DNA of 64,000 bases from Chrysophaeum taylorii (taxonomy: Eukaryota > Sar > Pelagophyceae > Pelagomonadales > Pelagomonadaceae): the NCBI GenBank assembly GCA_029834535.1, contig JAQMWT010000523.1, forward strand, positions 62,001-126,000, written 5' to 3'. A program made the translations under genes and the position numbers. This document shows, in pieces, positions 48,091 to 59,055 of this stretch (position 1 is the first letter of the stretch; each line of letters opens with the position of its first letter). The notes under the pieces are model-generated. The model worked only from the letters and a program-made list of their open reading frames with translations, ran no database searches and had not been told where the DNA came from.

Positions 48091-50977
48091 AATAGTAGTT
48101 TCGTCAAGGTAATACTGAGAGATTTCTTCAGAAGCAGAGTAATAAACGTGTGCATGGGGATCAACAAGGGTGTTAGCTAAACAAAGGGGAAGGAAGACAC
48201 AATGAACTAACAAACGAAAGCTAACAGAAGAGACATACAAAGAGTTACAGGGGGAAACAGAATGGCCCGTATCGACATCAGAATGGCCCGTATCAACATC
48301 AGAATGGCCCGTATCAACATTGTGACAGGATGAAACAGAATGGCCCGTAAAAAAAAAAAGTTTGTTGGTTGTTGCAACACGCGTTGGTCGACTTTGCGCG
48401 GTCGGCCCCGTTTGGCACGACTTTGTTTTGCACTTTCAGTTGTTTTCTCTCTTTTGCACTTTCAGTTGTTTTCTCTCGAGCTCGTAGAATGGTCGGTTCA
48501 CGTGATGGGGTGATCAGTCCCAGTGAAACCGGCGCATTCTCATCAAACAAGGGGCAAGGGGGCAACAGCGAACAAGGGGGCAACAGCGGAAGAACAGGTG
48601 ACAATGGGGCAACAGTAGACGAGAGCTTGGAAGCGTGATTCGAGAAAGTCAGAACAACGTTGAAGTTCCTTCGGTGGTTGACATTGCAGGAAATCGGGTA
48701 AGTGAAACTGTCAGCAAAATCGAGGTCTGAAGAACGATAGCGACAAAAGTGCCTGGGATGACGTGCGTTAGACGATTGTTGCCACTGAGGATCGCAGCGG
48801 GGCAAAGATAGCGGAAAGCTGGTACATATGATGGCGGTGTACCAGACGTCTGATGAGAACATGGCCTTTGGGCAGATATGTTGCATGGTGACCAGGGTAT
48901 GACGATGGTCGGAGTCGACAGAATCCAAAACAGGCGTAAACAGGTTTGATGCGAACGTGGGTGTTTGGTTTTTGTGGCGCGAGCAAGTTGCCATGGGCAC
49001 GACCGCGTCCTGTACGCGAAGATGGAAGACTTCGGACGCGCCAGCGGTGTAAGGAACGAACACAGGTAGACCAGGCTGCTGTATGCCAGCCTGCTGTGAC
49101 AGATAAGAAAGTGGCCCGTTTTCGCAGTCGCAAGAACGAAATTGCCATATGGGCCAACGTTGGAGGAGCAAGCGGCGAGCTTCGCTTGTCATACTCGAAT
49201 AGGCTGCGGTAGAAGTTGGCGACAGTGGCAAAACAGTTGTGGCACGTAAGAACGTTGCAGATAGCTTGCAGATAGCGTCGCGGGTGCTGAACACGGAATT
49301 CACGTCGATAGCAAAACCGAATTTTAAAGGCCAGAAAAACGGCGAAAAAGTGCGTGAAGGAGAACCACAAATCACACAGCAAAGAAGCGTCTGTCCAGGA
49401 TCCCGAAGATGAGCGATCCAACCACATAGGAAGCACGAAAACTGCGCACGCGAAAATTGAGAGGCACAGCTTAGTTGTGGCAGGTGAAATGCGCGATGGA
49501 ACGTGATTCGCTGGTTTTACCAAAACCGACAAGCACAACGAGGAGTGGATCAACGAATAGCTGAAAATGCACAACGGGGAGTGGAGCAACGAATAGGCGA
49601 AATACAGAACGAGGAGGGGAGCAACGACGAGGGGGAAATACAGAACGAGGGGCTGAGCAACGAATAGCGGAAAATACAGAACGAGGCGCCTGTGCAATGG
49701 GAGCTAAAAACAAAAACGAGGGGCTTCCGTGGGATGGGGTTGTTGATGTGCTTGCATCAGACATTCGGCGGTACACACGCTGACTTGGAATTATCTTGAT
49801 TGGCATGAGACAGAGTATCGGGAGGGGTATGTGAGACGGTGGGTGTGGCCGTTCAAGGCGGTGAAGGGGGTGGAATAGATGGTGGTATTAAGAAAAGCGG
49901 CGGAATGGAACTAGAATCAGTCAAGGTGCGAGTAGGCATAGGAGCAGAAAAGGCAGTGTTAGTGGTGGTGGGTTTGGGTTGGTGTTGTTGGGTGTTTTTT
50001 GGAGTCATTGGAAGTGCTGCGCTGTTGAGAAGAACGGCGATGGTGGGTAGCGCGTTGTCGTGGAATAGCTAGGAACGTTGAAACGTGCTAGGAACGTTGA
50101 AGCGTGCGGCAGTCCCTCTTAAATTGATCCTTGCAGCCGCCAAAATGACATCGGGTAGTGCGTCGGAATCGAGCAGAGCCAGGTTGTTGGGAAAGGGGAG
50201 CGTCTAGGGTAGGTCAGTTGGAAGAGTCTGAAGTCGTGGTTGACGACGCGGCGGATAGCGCGGCGGAAGTGGTTGTGCATGCCATCGAAATTGATTGTTG
50301 TTGAACTACTCAAGGGTAGAACCACATTCATCGTTGTTGTTGAACTTCTCAAGGGTAGAACCACATTCATCGGTACGAAACGCGAGACGATAAAACAAAG
50401 CCAGTAAGGCTTGAAGCACGATGCACGTAGTCAAATGCGAGGACACACTCGAGGGTACGTCGGATCAGGTACAATGCCGAGCAACTTGAACTCCTTTGAT
50501 AGGTACAATGCCGAGCAACTTGTATACTCCGATGATGAACTTGTTGAGGAAGTTCGCTACGCGATCCCCACGGCCCATGTAGACATCGGTAACGCGCTTG
50601 GAAAGTCGTGTGAAGTTCATGTCGCGGTTGTCATGTTGTTCGCGTGAAGTTCATGTCGCGGTTTTCATGGATATCAACGTTGTTGCTTGACGCGAAAGTC
50701 TTCTTCAGAGCAGCGAGATGCTGAGATGCTAGTCCAAGGATCGTTGGTCGAGATCGCCGGTAGAGATGATCATGTTCGCGAGACGACGTGGCCAGTGGTG
50801 GAAAAGATGTCGCGCATCGCTGAAGGCATCAAGTTTGTGCGAAAGCTTGCTAGCTTGAATTTCGATCGAGGACATGGTACACGAAACGAACCGAACACGT
50901 AGCAATGAACTGAAGCCGAGGAGGTGTCGCCACGAAGTCAAGCAGAGGCTCGATCGTGAACGAGCACCTGGTGCCAT
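48091..50977. other. Repeat-derived region with local tandem duplications; no gene supported
   Basis: Contains four sets of short duplications. At 48261-48350 the word cagaatggcccgtatc-acat is repeated 3-4 times. At about 49530-49690 a ~40-bp unit with 'aaaatacagaacgaggagtg' and 'gagcaacgaatag' is repeated about four times. At 50293-50370 a 38-bp unit with ctcaagggtagaaccacatt is duplicated. At 50440-50660 aggtacaatgccgagcaact and cgtgaagttcatgtcgcggt are each duplicated. Longer - strand frames (353 and 309 codons) are Ser/Leu/Pro-rich without domains and overlap each other, so they are not called. Confidence 0.5.
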
Positions 50978-51339
50978 GTGAGAACTGAAATGGGATGTGA
51001 GAACTATAATGGGGATGTGGTGCAGGGGTAAGTGTCATTGCTTCCTCACATCCTTCATACCCCACAAACCCACCCACATCCTTCATGCTCCCCACACACA
51101 CCCCTCCCTCTTAGCAGTCGACATTTAAAGACAAAACAGACAGACAGACAAACAGACAAACACAAGTGCAGGCCAGTAAGTTCACCTACTCCCAATCTCT
51201 AACCCCAGTAAGTTCACCTAATCCCAGTAAGTCCTAACTACTAATCGACAGATGTTTGTCTGTCTGTTTGTCTGTTTGTTTGTTTGTCCCTCGATTTAGG
51301 GTAAGGATCAGATAGGCGCGAGAGTAAGGATCAGGTAGG

Positions 51340-51950
51340 CGCGAGAGCCAGACAGTGATCCTCCAAGCCGTCTACGGCGACCTCGCAGACTATTTCCACG
51401 ACCCGCGGCGGCTCTTTCAGCGCGCCATTCTCACGCCCCGTCGAAACGATGTTGTCGATGCTGACAACGCGCGCATGACCGCGGCCTTTTTTTCCCGGAG
51501 ACGAGGCGTCGGAGTTCTTTTCGGCCGACTAGGTTGGGTCGGAAGACGACGCCTCGCTCTTTACAGTCGAGTTTTCAACTCCCTGACAACCAACGGCATG
51601 CTGACTTTGATCGCGAGCTTAAAGTCTTCGCAACCTCGACCCGTCGCACGGCCACTGCAACGGTACCAGATACATCATCGATCGTGTCGTGTCACCGAGG
51701 CTCCTCCAACCTGTATCCCTCAAGCCCCGCCTACGCCAAACGATCAACAAGAGCCAGGGCAGACGCCCCGAGGTCGGCGTCCTCTTGCCCAAGCCCGTCT
51801 TCTGCCACGTCCAGCTCTACGTGGCTCTCTGTCGATCGGCAACCCCGAGGATATCCTCTTCTGAGTCGACGACTCCACCCTACCCCACGTGCTGCGCAAT
51901 ACCGATAAGCCCCCTCCCGGCGTCTACACGCGCACGTAGGTGAACTTACT
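51340..51950 (+). mobile_element. PIF1/Helitron-type helicase C-terminal fragment, copy B
   Basis: The + strand copy of the unit described for copy A, beginning ILQAVYGDLADYFHDPRRLF and containing the LTPR-NDVVDADNARM segment, then EVGVLLPKPVFCHVQLYVAL in a different frame. It is frameshifted and lacks the Rep domain and N-terminal helicase motifs. The sequence ends at the minisatellite at about 51935. Confidence 0.7.
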
Positions 51951-52539
51951 GGGACCAGGTGAACTTACTGGGGTTTGAGATTGGGACTAGGTGAACTTAG
52001 TGACCAGGTGAACTTACTGAGACCAAGTGAACTTACAGGGGTTTTTAGAGTGAACGCAAAGGCGAGCGGCGTGTACGGATCAAAGCAGCTTAGATTGGCG
52101 GAGGTGAGAGCGACGAGCTCGAAGGAGAGTGGGGTGAGTGGATGTGAGCACGAGTGGGCTTACACCGAACTTACTGGGGTTAGAGATTGGGACTAGGTGA
52201 ACTTACTGGGACCAGGTGAACTTACTGGGGTTAGAGATTGGGACCAGGTGAACTTACTGGCGAACTTACTGGCCTGCACTTGTTTCATATAAGTTCACCT
52301 GGTCAGTAAGTTCACCTAGCTCACACCAACTCCTTTGAGCTCGTCGCTCTCGCCTCCGCCAATCTAAGCTGCTTTGATCCGCACGCGCCGCCAACCTTTG
52401 AGTTTACTCTAAAAACCCTTTACTCTAAAAACCCCAGTATGTTCACCTGGTCCCAGTTTCACCTGGTCACTCAGTTCACCTAGTCCCAATCTCAAACCCC
52501 AGTAAGTTCACGTGGTCGCAGTAAGTTCACCTACAGTGC

Positions 52540-53125
52540 GCGTGTAGACGCCGGGAGGGGGCTTATCGGTATTGCGCAGCACGTGTGGGGTAGGGTGGAG
52601 TCGTCGACCCAGATGAGTATATCTCCTCGGGGTTGCCGATCGACAGAGAGCCACGTAGAGCTGGACGTGACAGAAGACGGACTTGGGCGAGAGGACGCCG
52701 ACCTCGCGGGGCGTCTGGCCCTGGCTCTTGTTGATCGTTTGGCGTCGGTGGGGCTTGAGGGATACAGGTTGGAGGAGCCTCGGTGACACGACACGATCGA
52801 TCATGTATCTGGTACCGTTGCAGTGGCCGTGCGACGGGTCGAGGTTGCGAAGACTTTAAGCTCGCGATCAAAGTCAGCATACCGTTGGTTGTCAGGGAGT
52901 TGAAAACTCGACTGTAAAGAGCGAGGCGTCGGCTTCCGACCCAACCTAGTCGGCCGAAAAGAACTCCGACGCCTCGTCTTCGGGAAAAAAAGGCCGCGGT
53001 CATGCGCGCGTTGTCAGCATCGACAACATCGTTTCGACGGGGCGTGAGAATGGCGCGCTGAAAGAGCCGCCGCGGGTCGTGGAAATAGTCTGCGAGGTCG
53101 CCGTAGACGGCTTGGAGGATCACTG
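52540..53125 (-). mobile_element. PIF1/Helitron-type helicase C-terminal fragment, copy C
   Basis: The - strand copy and partner of copy B in the inverted repeat. It shares the same 5' truncation point and the same end at the minisatellite. Its C-terminal motif reads EVGVLLPKSVFCHVQLYVAL (a shade different in that frame) followed by CRSATP. It is frameshifted and not functional as read. Confidence 0.7.
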
Positions 53126-53194
53126 TCTGGCTCTCGCGCCTACCTGATCCTTACTCTCGCGCCTACCTGATCCTTACCCTAAATCGAGGGACAA

Positions 53195-53233
<39 letters not shown>

Positions 53234-53253
53234 TCTGTCGATTAGTAGTTAGG

Positions 53254-54962
53254 AAGATTTCGCGTCTTATAGGTAATTTCTCTTTCTAACTAACTAACTA
53301 ACTTCAGACCTCTCCCGAGCATGGGAGCCAGGCCGGACCGACAGGAGTCGGCGGAGAGTGATCATCAAGCTTGTCGCCATGCGACGAGGAGACCGCGATG
53401 TGACTGACAACCAACTCGTCGATAACCTTCCGTCTGCGCCCCCCGGCCATACCCCGTCCCACTGCGAACGTTCCGGCTGCCAACCGGCCCGCCCGAGAGG
53501 CGAATAGGTGCCAACCTACGCCGGGAGGGCGGATGCCCTCGCAAGGCTCAGGATTCATGAGGCACCGTCCTCCATCGCAACCATGCGGTCGGCGATCAGG
53601 GTAAGGCTTTTCTCTTTCTAGCAAATACAAAAAAAAAAGAAAATGTGGAAGAACAATGCATATTGTTGAACTTCCCGTTTTTGCGATCCGTTTAGTATCC
53701 AACATACAGAAAAACTGAGCTGGCGACGACGGTTTCGCGCAGGCATTCATTCATCACGCGCTTCGGCAAACAGCCCAGGGCTCTGCATCTTGACGTCAAG
53801 GTCGTCAAAGTGTTGACGTCAGACGACCGTTAAATGTTGACGTTGACGTTTTCGTGCCTTAACGTAACCACTTTTGGCGAGCTGGTCACGGGATTTTATG
53901 TGACGTCGTCGGCGATGACGGAATCGGCTCCACCAGCTCGTGTTGGACGAGGATGTCAGCTTGGCGGAGGAGGAATACGACGCGAGGCCGTCCATTCCAC
54001 CGGAGCAGCATCGGGATAACACGCCCGCCCGGGAAAGAAAGCCGGGAGGATAGCGGCGCCTTCTGGGGTTTGGAGGCACGTTAAGTGCCTGACAGGGGAT
54101 CACCCAGAGCGTGCGAAGAAAGACACGGACTGCAGTAAAAAGACGCACTGCTGCATCTTTCGCGATCCGACGAGCGGCGGCACGACGTGTTACGAACTGC
54201 TGCGATGCCGAGGAGGAAGACCAGCGGTACTTTGGACGGCTACATTTCGGTGGTTTTCCTCCAACATGAAAGCTGTCGCGCTGTTGTGTTTTCTTCTGCT
54301 TCTGCAGGCGGAGGGAGGTACGAGAGACGAGGGAAGGCGAGGAAGACGCTAACTGCGCGTGTGGGACGTTTCCAGCCTCAGCCAGCCTCTTTAGGCCGCT
54401 TGGGGCCGCTTTTCTCGTTTTCGTTATGTAGACTTTGACTTGACCATCATGAAGGCAGTCATACTGAAAGTTGATTTTGACGTGACCCAGATCTGACCAC
54501 TGACTGCGTGACGTCAAAGTCAATATTTTTGATGTGACAAAAATTTCGAGTCAAGGTGCAGCCCTGAAACAGCCGTGTCTTCGATCGAGAGGGCTAGTTT
54601 TTCAACCAAAGGATTTATTATTATTTACAAAACAATAATCAAGGATTTTTTGTTTTTCTTCATCGTCAAATGGGAATGAATCCGTAATAAAGGTTCTGCC
54701 CACGTGAAACTTCTTGAATAAATCTAGGATACCCTTTTAGCATGCGTCATGATACGGTTGCTGGACAAATCCTATTCGAAATTTGGGATTTTGGAATGCG
54801 TACCCGTCGGATGATACACAATAATACGTGGAGGAAAAGCTGACGCCAAGTCCTAGTACAGTAGGCAAATCGCACGAATTTCAAGTGCGTCGAGGAGGAG
54901 AGCTTCCTTGGTGGCGCTCGGCGTCGGGAAGTTTCAGATACTACCTAACTCTGGCGCGCGGG
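53254..54962. other. Intergenic, 1.7 kb, with repeat copy and transposase-like acidic scrap
   Basis: Holds the second copy of the dispersed 118-bp repeat (53345-53462). At about 53937-54050 the + strand reads ELVLDEDVSLAEEEYDARPS, then a basic stretch, the sort of acidic start seen in piggyBac-like transposases, but too little remains to name it. At 54267 a 28-codon frame MKAVALLCFLLLLQAEG looks like a signal peptide, with a gtacga donor-like word just after. From 54540 to 54830 the sequence is AT-rich and probably promoter and 5' untranslated DNA of the tyrosinase-like gene. Confidence 0.45.
53345..53462. repeat. Dispersed ~118-bp repeat, copy 2
   Basis: Nearly identical to 4393-4511. The flanks differ completely after the copy ends (actgcgaacgttcc here, actcacattcag there). 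Confidence 0.8.
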
Positions 54963-57203
54963 ATGTCACGCGAGGAGGCCAGGCTGCTCGAACGCGAGTC
55001 TCTTCTTGAAGAGGAGGAGGCGCAAAATGCGAAAGAGACGTCGAGAGTGTGGCGGCGTGCCTTGGGTGCCTGGGGGCTTGTCGCTGTACTGACCGGCTTG
55101 GCGGCCGCCGCCGCGTCGACCCAGGTGGTGACTCCTCAGAGGGCAACAGAGGAGCGGGCCATCGAGGCGGCGTCGCCGTCCACCCCGGCGGCTCGGACTC
55201 CGGAGGTGGCGGAGGCTGCGGCGGCGACGATTCAGATCCCAGCGCCGCGTGCCCCCCCCCTGGAAAATACCAAGACCGAAGAAGAGATGGCATCGGATGT
55301 TGTGCCACCACCGCGACCGCAGCAGCTCGCATCGACGTGGATGGAGAGGCACGGTCCCGCGTACCAGCAAAAATGCCTCGGGGACGGCGTTTGCGTGGTC
55401 GCGTCGAATGATTACGAGCGGAGGCTCGCGAGGCCCATTGCCAATGGGGTGTTCGATGGTATACTGTTGGAGATGTTCGAGCCCGCGACGCTCGACATCG
55501 TCTCGGACGAGGTCGTCGGGTGCCGCATCTGGCGCGACAAGCCAGACAGCCGCCTCGAGATGGACGCGGTCGATTTGTCGGGCGGGTGCTCGACGTCCCT
55601 CACGCCGCGCGCCGCCGGCGTCTACTCGCTGCTTCTCGAGCTCAAAAAATCCCCCTCCCCCTCCTCCTCCTCCTCCTCCTCCTCGAGGTTGGACAAAGAA
55701 GAAAACGTGCCCGTCGTGTCGAAGAGCGTGGAGGTGACGTGCAAATACGTGCGACGCGAGCTTCGGGACCTGCGCGAGGGTTCGATTCGCGCGTACTTGG
55801 ACGCCATGACGCTCATCTACCACGTTGGGCAGCGAGAGGGCGTGGCCAAGTACGGCACCAAGTTTCGGTCGGCGGCGTGGCTGGTCCGCGAGCACTTGTA
55901 CGGCGGGGCGCAGAAGGAGTGCGATCACTGGCACGACGACGCGGGGTTCGTCAATCACCACGTCGGCATTACGATGCAGCTGGAGCAGTCGCTGCAGGCG
56001 ATCGACAAGACGACGGCGGCCCATTACTGGGATTACACCATCGATTCGGCTCGGCTGGACCAGTGGACCGAGAGCAACATTTTTGGCGACGCGTGGTTCG
56101 GCACCGTCAAGCCCGGGAACGACAAGCACGTGGTCGACGAGGGCCGGTGGGCGTACACGCCCATTATGAAAGACGCGACGTCGTGGTCGAACATCACGAA
56201 TCCGTACGGTTTGCTGCGGTCGCCGTGGAATACGAATCCCACCCCGTACATCACCCGCATGAATTACATTTACGGGGTCAAGGACGGAAATTTCTCGTTG
56301 CCGCAGTGCGAGTTGTTTTTGTGCGTCTTCGCGTGGGCCGAGGACATGGGCGTGATCAACTCGTACCTCAACGGCGTGCTGCACGGGCCGATCCACATCA
56401 TGTCGGGTGGATTATGGGCGGTGGACATGGACCTCGTCGACGACTCGAAGAACCTCGCGCAAAAGCACGCGATGAACGACTTTCTTCTCGCATCAAAATT
56501 CATGTGGCGCCAGGGCATGATCAAGTGCCCGACGTGGTGCTCGCTCGACACGCCCGCCGAGGACTGCCTCTGCGCGCTCAACCCGGCGCTCGGCGACGTC
56601 GACCCCAAGTACCTGTTGAACATCTCGGGGATCCTGGACCTGTTCGTCGAGGTGACGGACATCCGCGAGTCGAACGATCTCGATTGGAAGCAGGTTCTCC
56701 GGATTCTCGCACACTTTGGTCACGCTGGCGAGATGTACACGTCTGCCGCGCCCTACGATCCCCTCTTCTGGCCGCTCCACGGCATGGCCGAGCGCTACGT
56801 CCAGGCGATTCGCTATTACATTGCGCACGGCGAGAGCAACGTCTCCGAGGCGTGGAGCTACTATCATCCCTTCGACGTCGTCTCCGATACGCGCGTCGTC
56901 TGCGACTGGTCGAACGTCGACGAGTGGTCTCTCGAGATGCCCGACTGCGTTTTTGGCGAGACGTGCCCGGGCCACAAAATCGACGATCTCCTGCCCTTCG
57001 AAAGCATCTTCGTCAATACCGAGAAGAGCTATCTCACCAACCGCGACTTTTACGCGATGACGAGCCCCTTCTCGGAGCACATCACCTACGTCTACGACCA
57101 GCTCACCAACTGGACCGAGTGCGGCAACTTGCTCGAAGCTGCCAAGGCCAACAAGCATGACAAGTTTTGTTCCTTCATGTCATCGGATGCCATGACGGAA
57201 TAG
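54963..57203 (+). CDS. Membrane-anchored tyrosinase-like copper protein
   Basis: 746 residues in a single exon. The start is the first in-frame ATG, at 54963 (MSREEARLLERES); the frame is open upstream but without an ATG. A membrane segment at ~33-52 (LGAWGLVAVLTGLAAAAAS) gives a type II anchor, followed by a Pro/Ala-rich stalk. The copper site A region is at ~311-345 (HLYGG...HWHDDAGFVNHHVGIT, then AAHYWDYT). The copper site B region is at ~474-480 (VLHGPIHIMSGG) and ~586-610 (HFGHAGEM, DPLFWPLHGMAER), matching the tyrosinase signature DPxFxxxHxxxD/E-R. Tyrosinases oxidise phenols to quinones with a binuclear copper centre. A run of eight serines at ~234-241 comes from a (TCC)n repeat. Pelagophytes such as Aureococcus carry many proteins of this kind. 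Confidence 0.8.
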   Translation: MSREEARLLERESLLEEEEAQNAKETSRVWRRALGAWGLVAVLTGLAAAAASTQVVTPQRATEERAIEAASPSTPAARTPEVAEAAAATIQIPAPRAPPLENTKTEEEMASDVVPPPRPQQLASTWMERHGPAYQQKCLGDGVCVVASNDYERRLARPIANGVFDGILLEMFEPATLDIVSDEVVGCRIWRDKPDSRLEMDAVDLSGGCSTSLTPRAAGVYSLLLELKKSPSPSSSSSSSSRLDKEENVPVVSKSVEVTCKYVRRELRDLREGSIRAYLDAMTLIYHVGQREGVAKYGTKFRSAAWLVREHLYGGAQKECDHWHDDAGFVNHHVGITMQLEQSLQAIDKTTAAHYWDYTIDSARLDQWTESNIFGDAWFGTVKPGNDKHVVDEGRWAYTPIMKDATSWSNITNPYGLLRSPWNTNPTPYITRMNYIYGVKDGNFSLPQCELFLCVFAWAEDMGVINSYLNGVLHGPIHIMSGGLWAVDMDLVDDSKNLAQKHAMNDFLLASKFMWRQGMIKCPTWCSLDTPAEDCLCALNPALGDVDPKYLLNISGILDLFVEVTDIRESNDLDWKQVLRILAHFGHAGEMYTSAAPYDPLFWPLHGMAERYVQAIRYYIAHGESNVSEAWSYYHPFDVVSDTRVVCDWSNVDEWSLEMPDCVFGETCPGHKIDDLLPFESIFVNTEKSYLTNRDFYAMTSPFSEHITYVYDQLTNWTECGNLLEAAKANKHDKFCSFMSSDAMTE

Positions 57204-57429
57204 GTCATGAATTCGCGCTGGGGAGTGTGCCCGCGTGCCTCTGTCGATCGACACTCTCTTTTCTTCTGTTGCCTCACCACCACCAATACAGACGACGACG
57301 ACGACGACGAAGAAAAAGAAGGAGGAGAAGAACATCTCGCCCCTTTGCGCCTTTGGAACTTGATGCCTGAGCAGCAGCGGCGGCGGCGGCGGCATTGGTC
57401 TTGTATTGATGGCGGGGTGTCGTAACGTT

Positions 57430-57443
57430 TACCTTCATCAGGA

Positions 57444-57484
<41 letters not shown>

Positions 57485-57510
57485 GTTTCTTTCTTTGTTT
57501 CTGTCTAGAG
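57430..57510. repeat. TTTC-type microsatellite upstream of the kinase gene
   Basis: A run of tttctttg units from about 57446 to 57500, in the 105-bp stretch before the kinase start codon, so probably in its 5' untranslated region or promoter. A GAAA-type run occurs at 59326-59356 beyond the gene's 3' end, forming a loose inverted pair around the gene. Confidence 0.7.
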
Positions 57511-57615
57511 AGGTGCAGAGTGCTTGAAATAAACCGAAAATTGCCAGAGGCGGGCGACTCGGTGGAGTCGGAGGGGGTTTGGTTGTTTTGCAGGCAGCAA
57601 GAGGTGGTGGTGGTG

Positions 57616-59055
57616 ATGAGCGCGAAAAAAAAGACGAGCTTCGCGGAGCGGAGCGAGGAGGAGCCGGGGGACGAGGACAATGCCTGGGACAAGGCGCTGG
57701 GGTCGGGGGCCATCGAAAAGATGTCGCACACGCGAAACCAGAGCGTCTACGACAACGGGGCGCGGCCCATCGATGGTCGCAGGGAAAACGCAGCGATGGA
57801 GGCCTCGGCTCGAAAACAACAACAACACCAGAAGCGGTGGTGGTGTGCGTGCGGGTCGGCCGCGGACGTCGCGGAAGTGCCCGAGGCAGAGTACGACGGC
57901 GACAAAGAGTTGCGAGACCCTCAGGGAGGCGTGACGTACACGATCGAGAAGGTGATAGGGGAAGGTGGTTTCTCGAAGGTGCTGCTGGTCCACGCCAAGG
58001 AGGGCCACTCGCACGTGAACAGGACGGTGTACGCGGCGAAGATCATCCCCAAGGCCCACCTCAAGATGGCGGGGGATAGCTTCGTGAAGGCGACGATGCT
58101 CGAGCGCAACATTCTCGGCGACGTTGGACACCCGTTTATTCTCAAACTGTACCACGCCTTCCAGGAGAAAGATCGGCTCGTCTTGATCGTCGATTTTTGC
58201 GTCGGCGGCTCGGTCCACTTTCACGTAAACTTGAGCGTTAAACGGACCGGCACGGGCCTCGACGAGATGCGATCTGGATTCTACGTCGCCGAGATCGCGC
58301 TCGCCCTGGGCCATCTCCACAAGCATGGCATCGTCCACCGCGACCTCAAGCTCGAAAACGTCCTCCTCAAGTCGACGGGCCACCTCGTCATCTGCGATTT
58401 TGGAACCTCCAAACTGCTCCGACCGCAACGCGACGCCGCCGGCGGAGGCGGTTCGTTCGCGCGGTCCGACATCCCCCTCTCCAGGCGCAAGGGCCTCCAG
58501 ACCTACACGAAATCCATCATCGGCACGCCGGCCTACATGGCCCCCGAGATGCTCCTCGAACAACCCTATAACTTCTCCGTCGACTGGTGGGCGCTCGGCG
58601 TGACGCTCTTCACGATGCTCCGGGCCAAGCTCCCGTTTGACGGCGGCACCCACAACGACGAGGAAAAGATGCTCTGGCGGATCGTCAAGTCTCGGCCCCG
58701 CTACGACCCAAACTGGACACAGCCCACCCTCAACCTCATCCAGAGCCTCCTCCAGAAACTCCCCAAAACGAGGGTATGCTCGCTCCGCGATCTCAAAAAG
58801 GCTGATTTCTTCAAGCAGCACGGCATGGACTGGACCGCGCTCGAGGAAGAACGACTCCAACCCCCTTTCCTACCCACGCTCGCATCGGGCGACGATACAA
58901 CATACATTCCCACCAAGTACGCGACGGCACCGCTCCCGAGCCGCAGCAACGTACCCTACCAAAAGGGCGACTCCATGCGCAAGATTTTCAGGGACTTCTC
59001 CCACCGCGCCTCCTTCGAAGCCGACGACCAAGAATCCAAGCACCCCGTCGCCTAA
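57616..59055 (+). CDS. AGC-family serine/threonine protein kinase
   Basis: 479 residues starting at ATG 57616 (MSAKKKTSFAERSEEE). The frame is open further upstream but only through the TTTC microsatellite, coding an implausible Leu/Phe tract. The Gly loop is GEGGFSKV at ~115-122, the VAIK-type Lys is K142 (VYAAKII), the catalytic loop is HRDLKLEN at ~241-248, the Mg2+ loop is DFGTS at ~261-265, and the activation segment ends GTPAYMAPE at ~303-311 with Thr304. A Ser/Gly-rich insert sits in the activation loop (~275-290). The C-terminal tail carries FRDFS (~458-462), the AGC hydrophobic motif FxxFS, which in AKT/S6K/PKA relatives is docked or phosphorylated for activation. An upstream WWCACG could be a lipid-modification site. 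Which AGC subfamily is not clear. Confidence 0.88.
   Translation: MSAKKKTSFAERSEEEPGDEDNAWDKALGSGAIEKMSHTRNQSVYDNGARPIDGRRENAAMEASARKQQQHQKRWWCACGSAADVAEVPEAEYDGDKELRDPQGGVTYTIEKVIGEGGFSKVLLVHAKEGHSHVNRTVYAAKIIPKAHLKMAGDSFVKATMLERNILGDVGHPFILKLYHAFQEKDRLVLIVDFCVGGSVHFHVNLSVKRTGTGLDEMRSGFYVAEIALALGHLHKHGIVHRDLKLENVLLKSTGHLVICDFGTSKLLRPQRDAAGGGGSFARSDIPLSRRKGLQTYTKSIIGTPAYMAPEMLLEQPYNFSVDWWALGVTLFTMLRAKLPFDGGTHNDEEKMLWRIVKSRPRYDPNWTQPTLNLIQSLLQKLPKTRVCSLRDLKKADFFKQHGMDWTALEEERLQPPFLPTLASGDDTTYIPTKYATAPLPSRSNVPYQKGDSMRKIFRDFSHRASFEADDQESKHPVA

Larger units (their letters stand above)
51233..53253. repeat. Large inverted repeat, arms ~720 bp, around a minisatellite core
   Basis: The left arm 51233-51955 and right arm 52530-53253 are reverse complements with only scattered differences. 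Their outer ends read cctaactactaatcgacaga and, on the other side, its complement. Each arm holds a helicase fragment flanked outside by a GTCT/GTTT microsatellite. The 570-bp core is the splice-donor-like minisatellite. The helicase ends face each other across the core. Confidence 0.85.

Noticed and set aside
48314-49697. 353- and 309-codon - strand frames upstream of the Copia remnant
   Set aside because: They overlap each other in different frames and show no retroelement motif; listed only as repeat-derived sequence.
53819-54523. 234-codon - strand open frame
   Set aside because: No domain; the other strand has a transposase-like acidic scrap, and the region also holds dispersed repeat DNA.
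55520-57160. 546-codon + strand frame rich in Arg and His, and a 476-codon - strand frame over the same gene
   Set aside because: Both overlap the tyrosinase-like gene in other frames; only the called frame has copper-site motifs.
57406-57615. Upstream extension of the AGC kinase through the TTTC microsatellite
   Set aside because: The extension codes an implausible Leu/Phe/Ser repeat; ATG 57616 gives a normal start.
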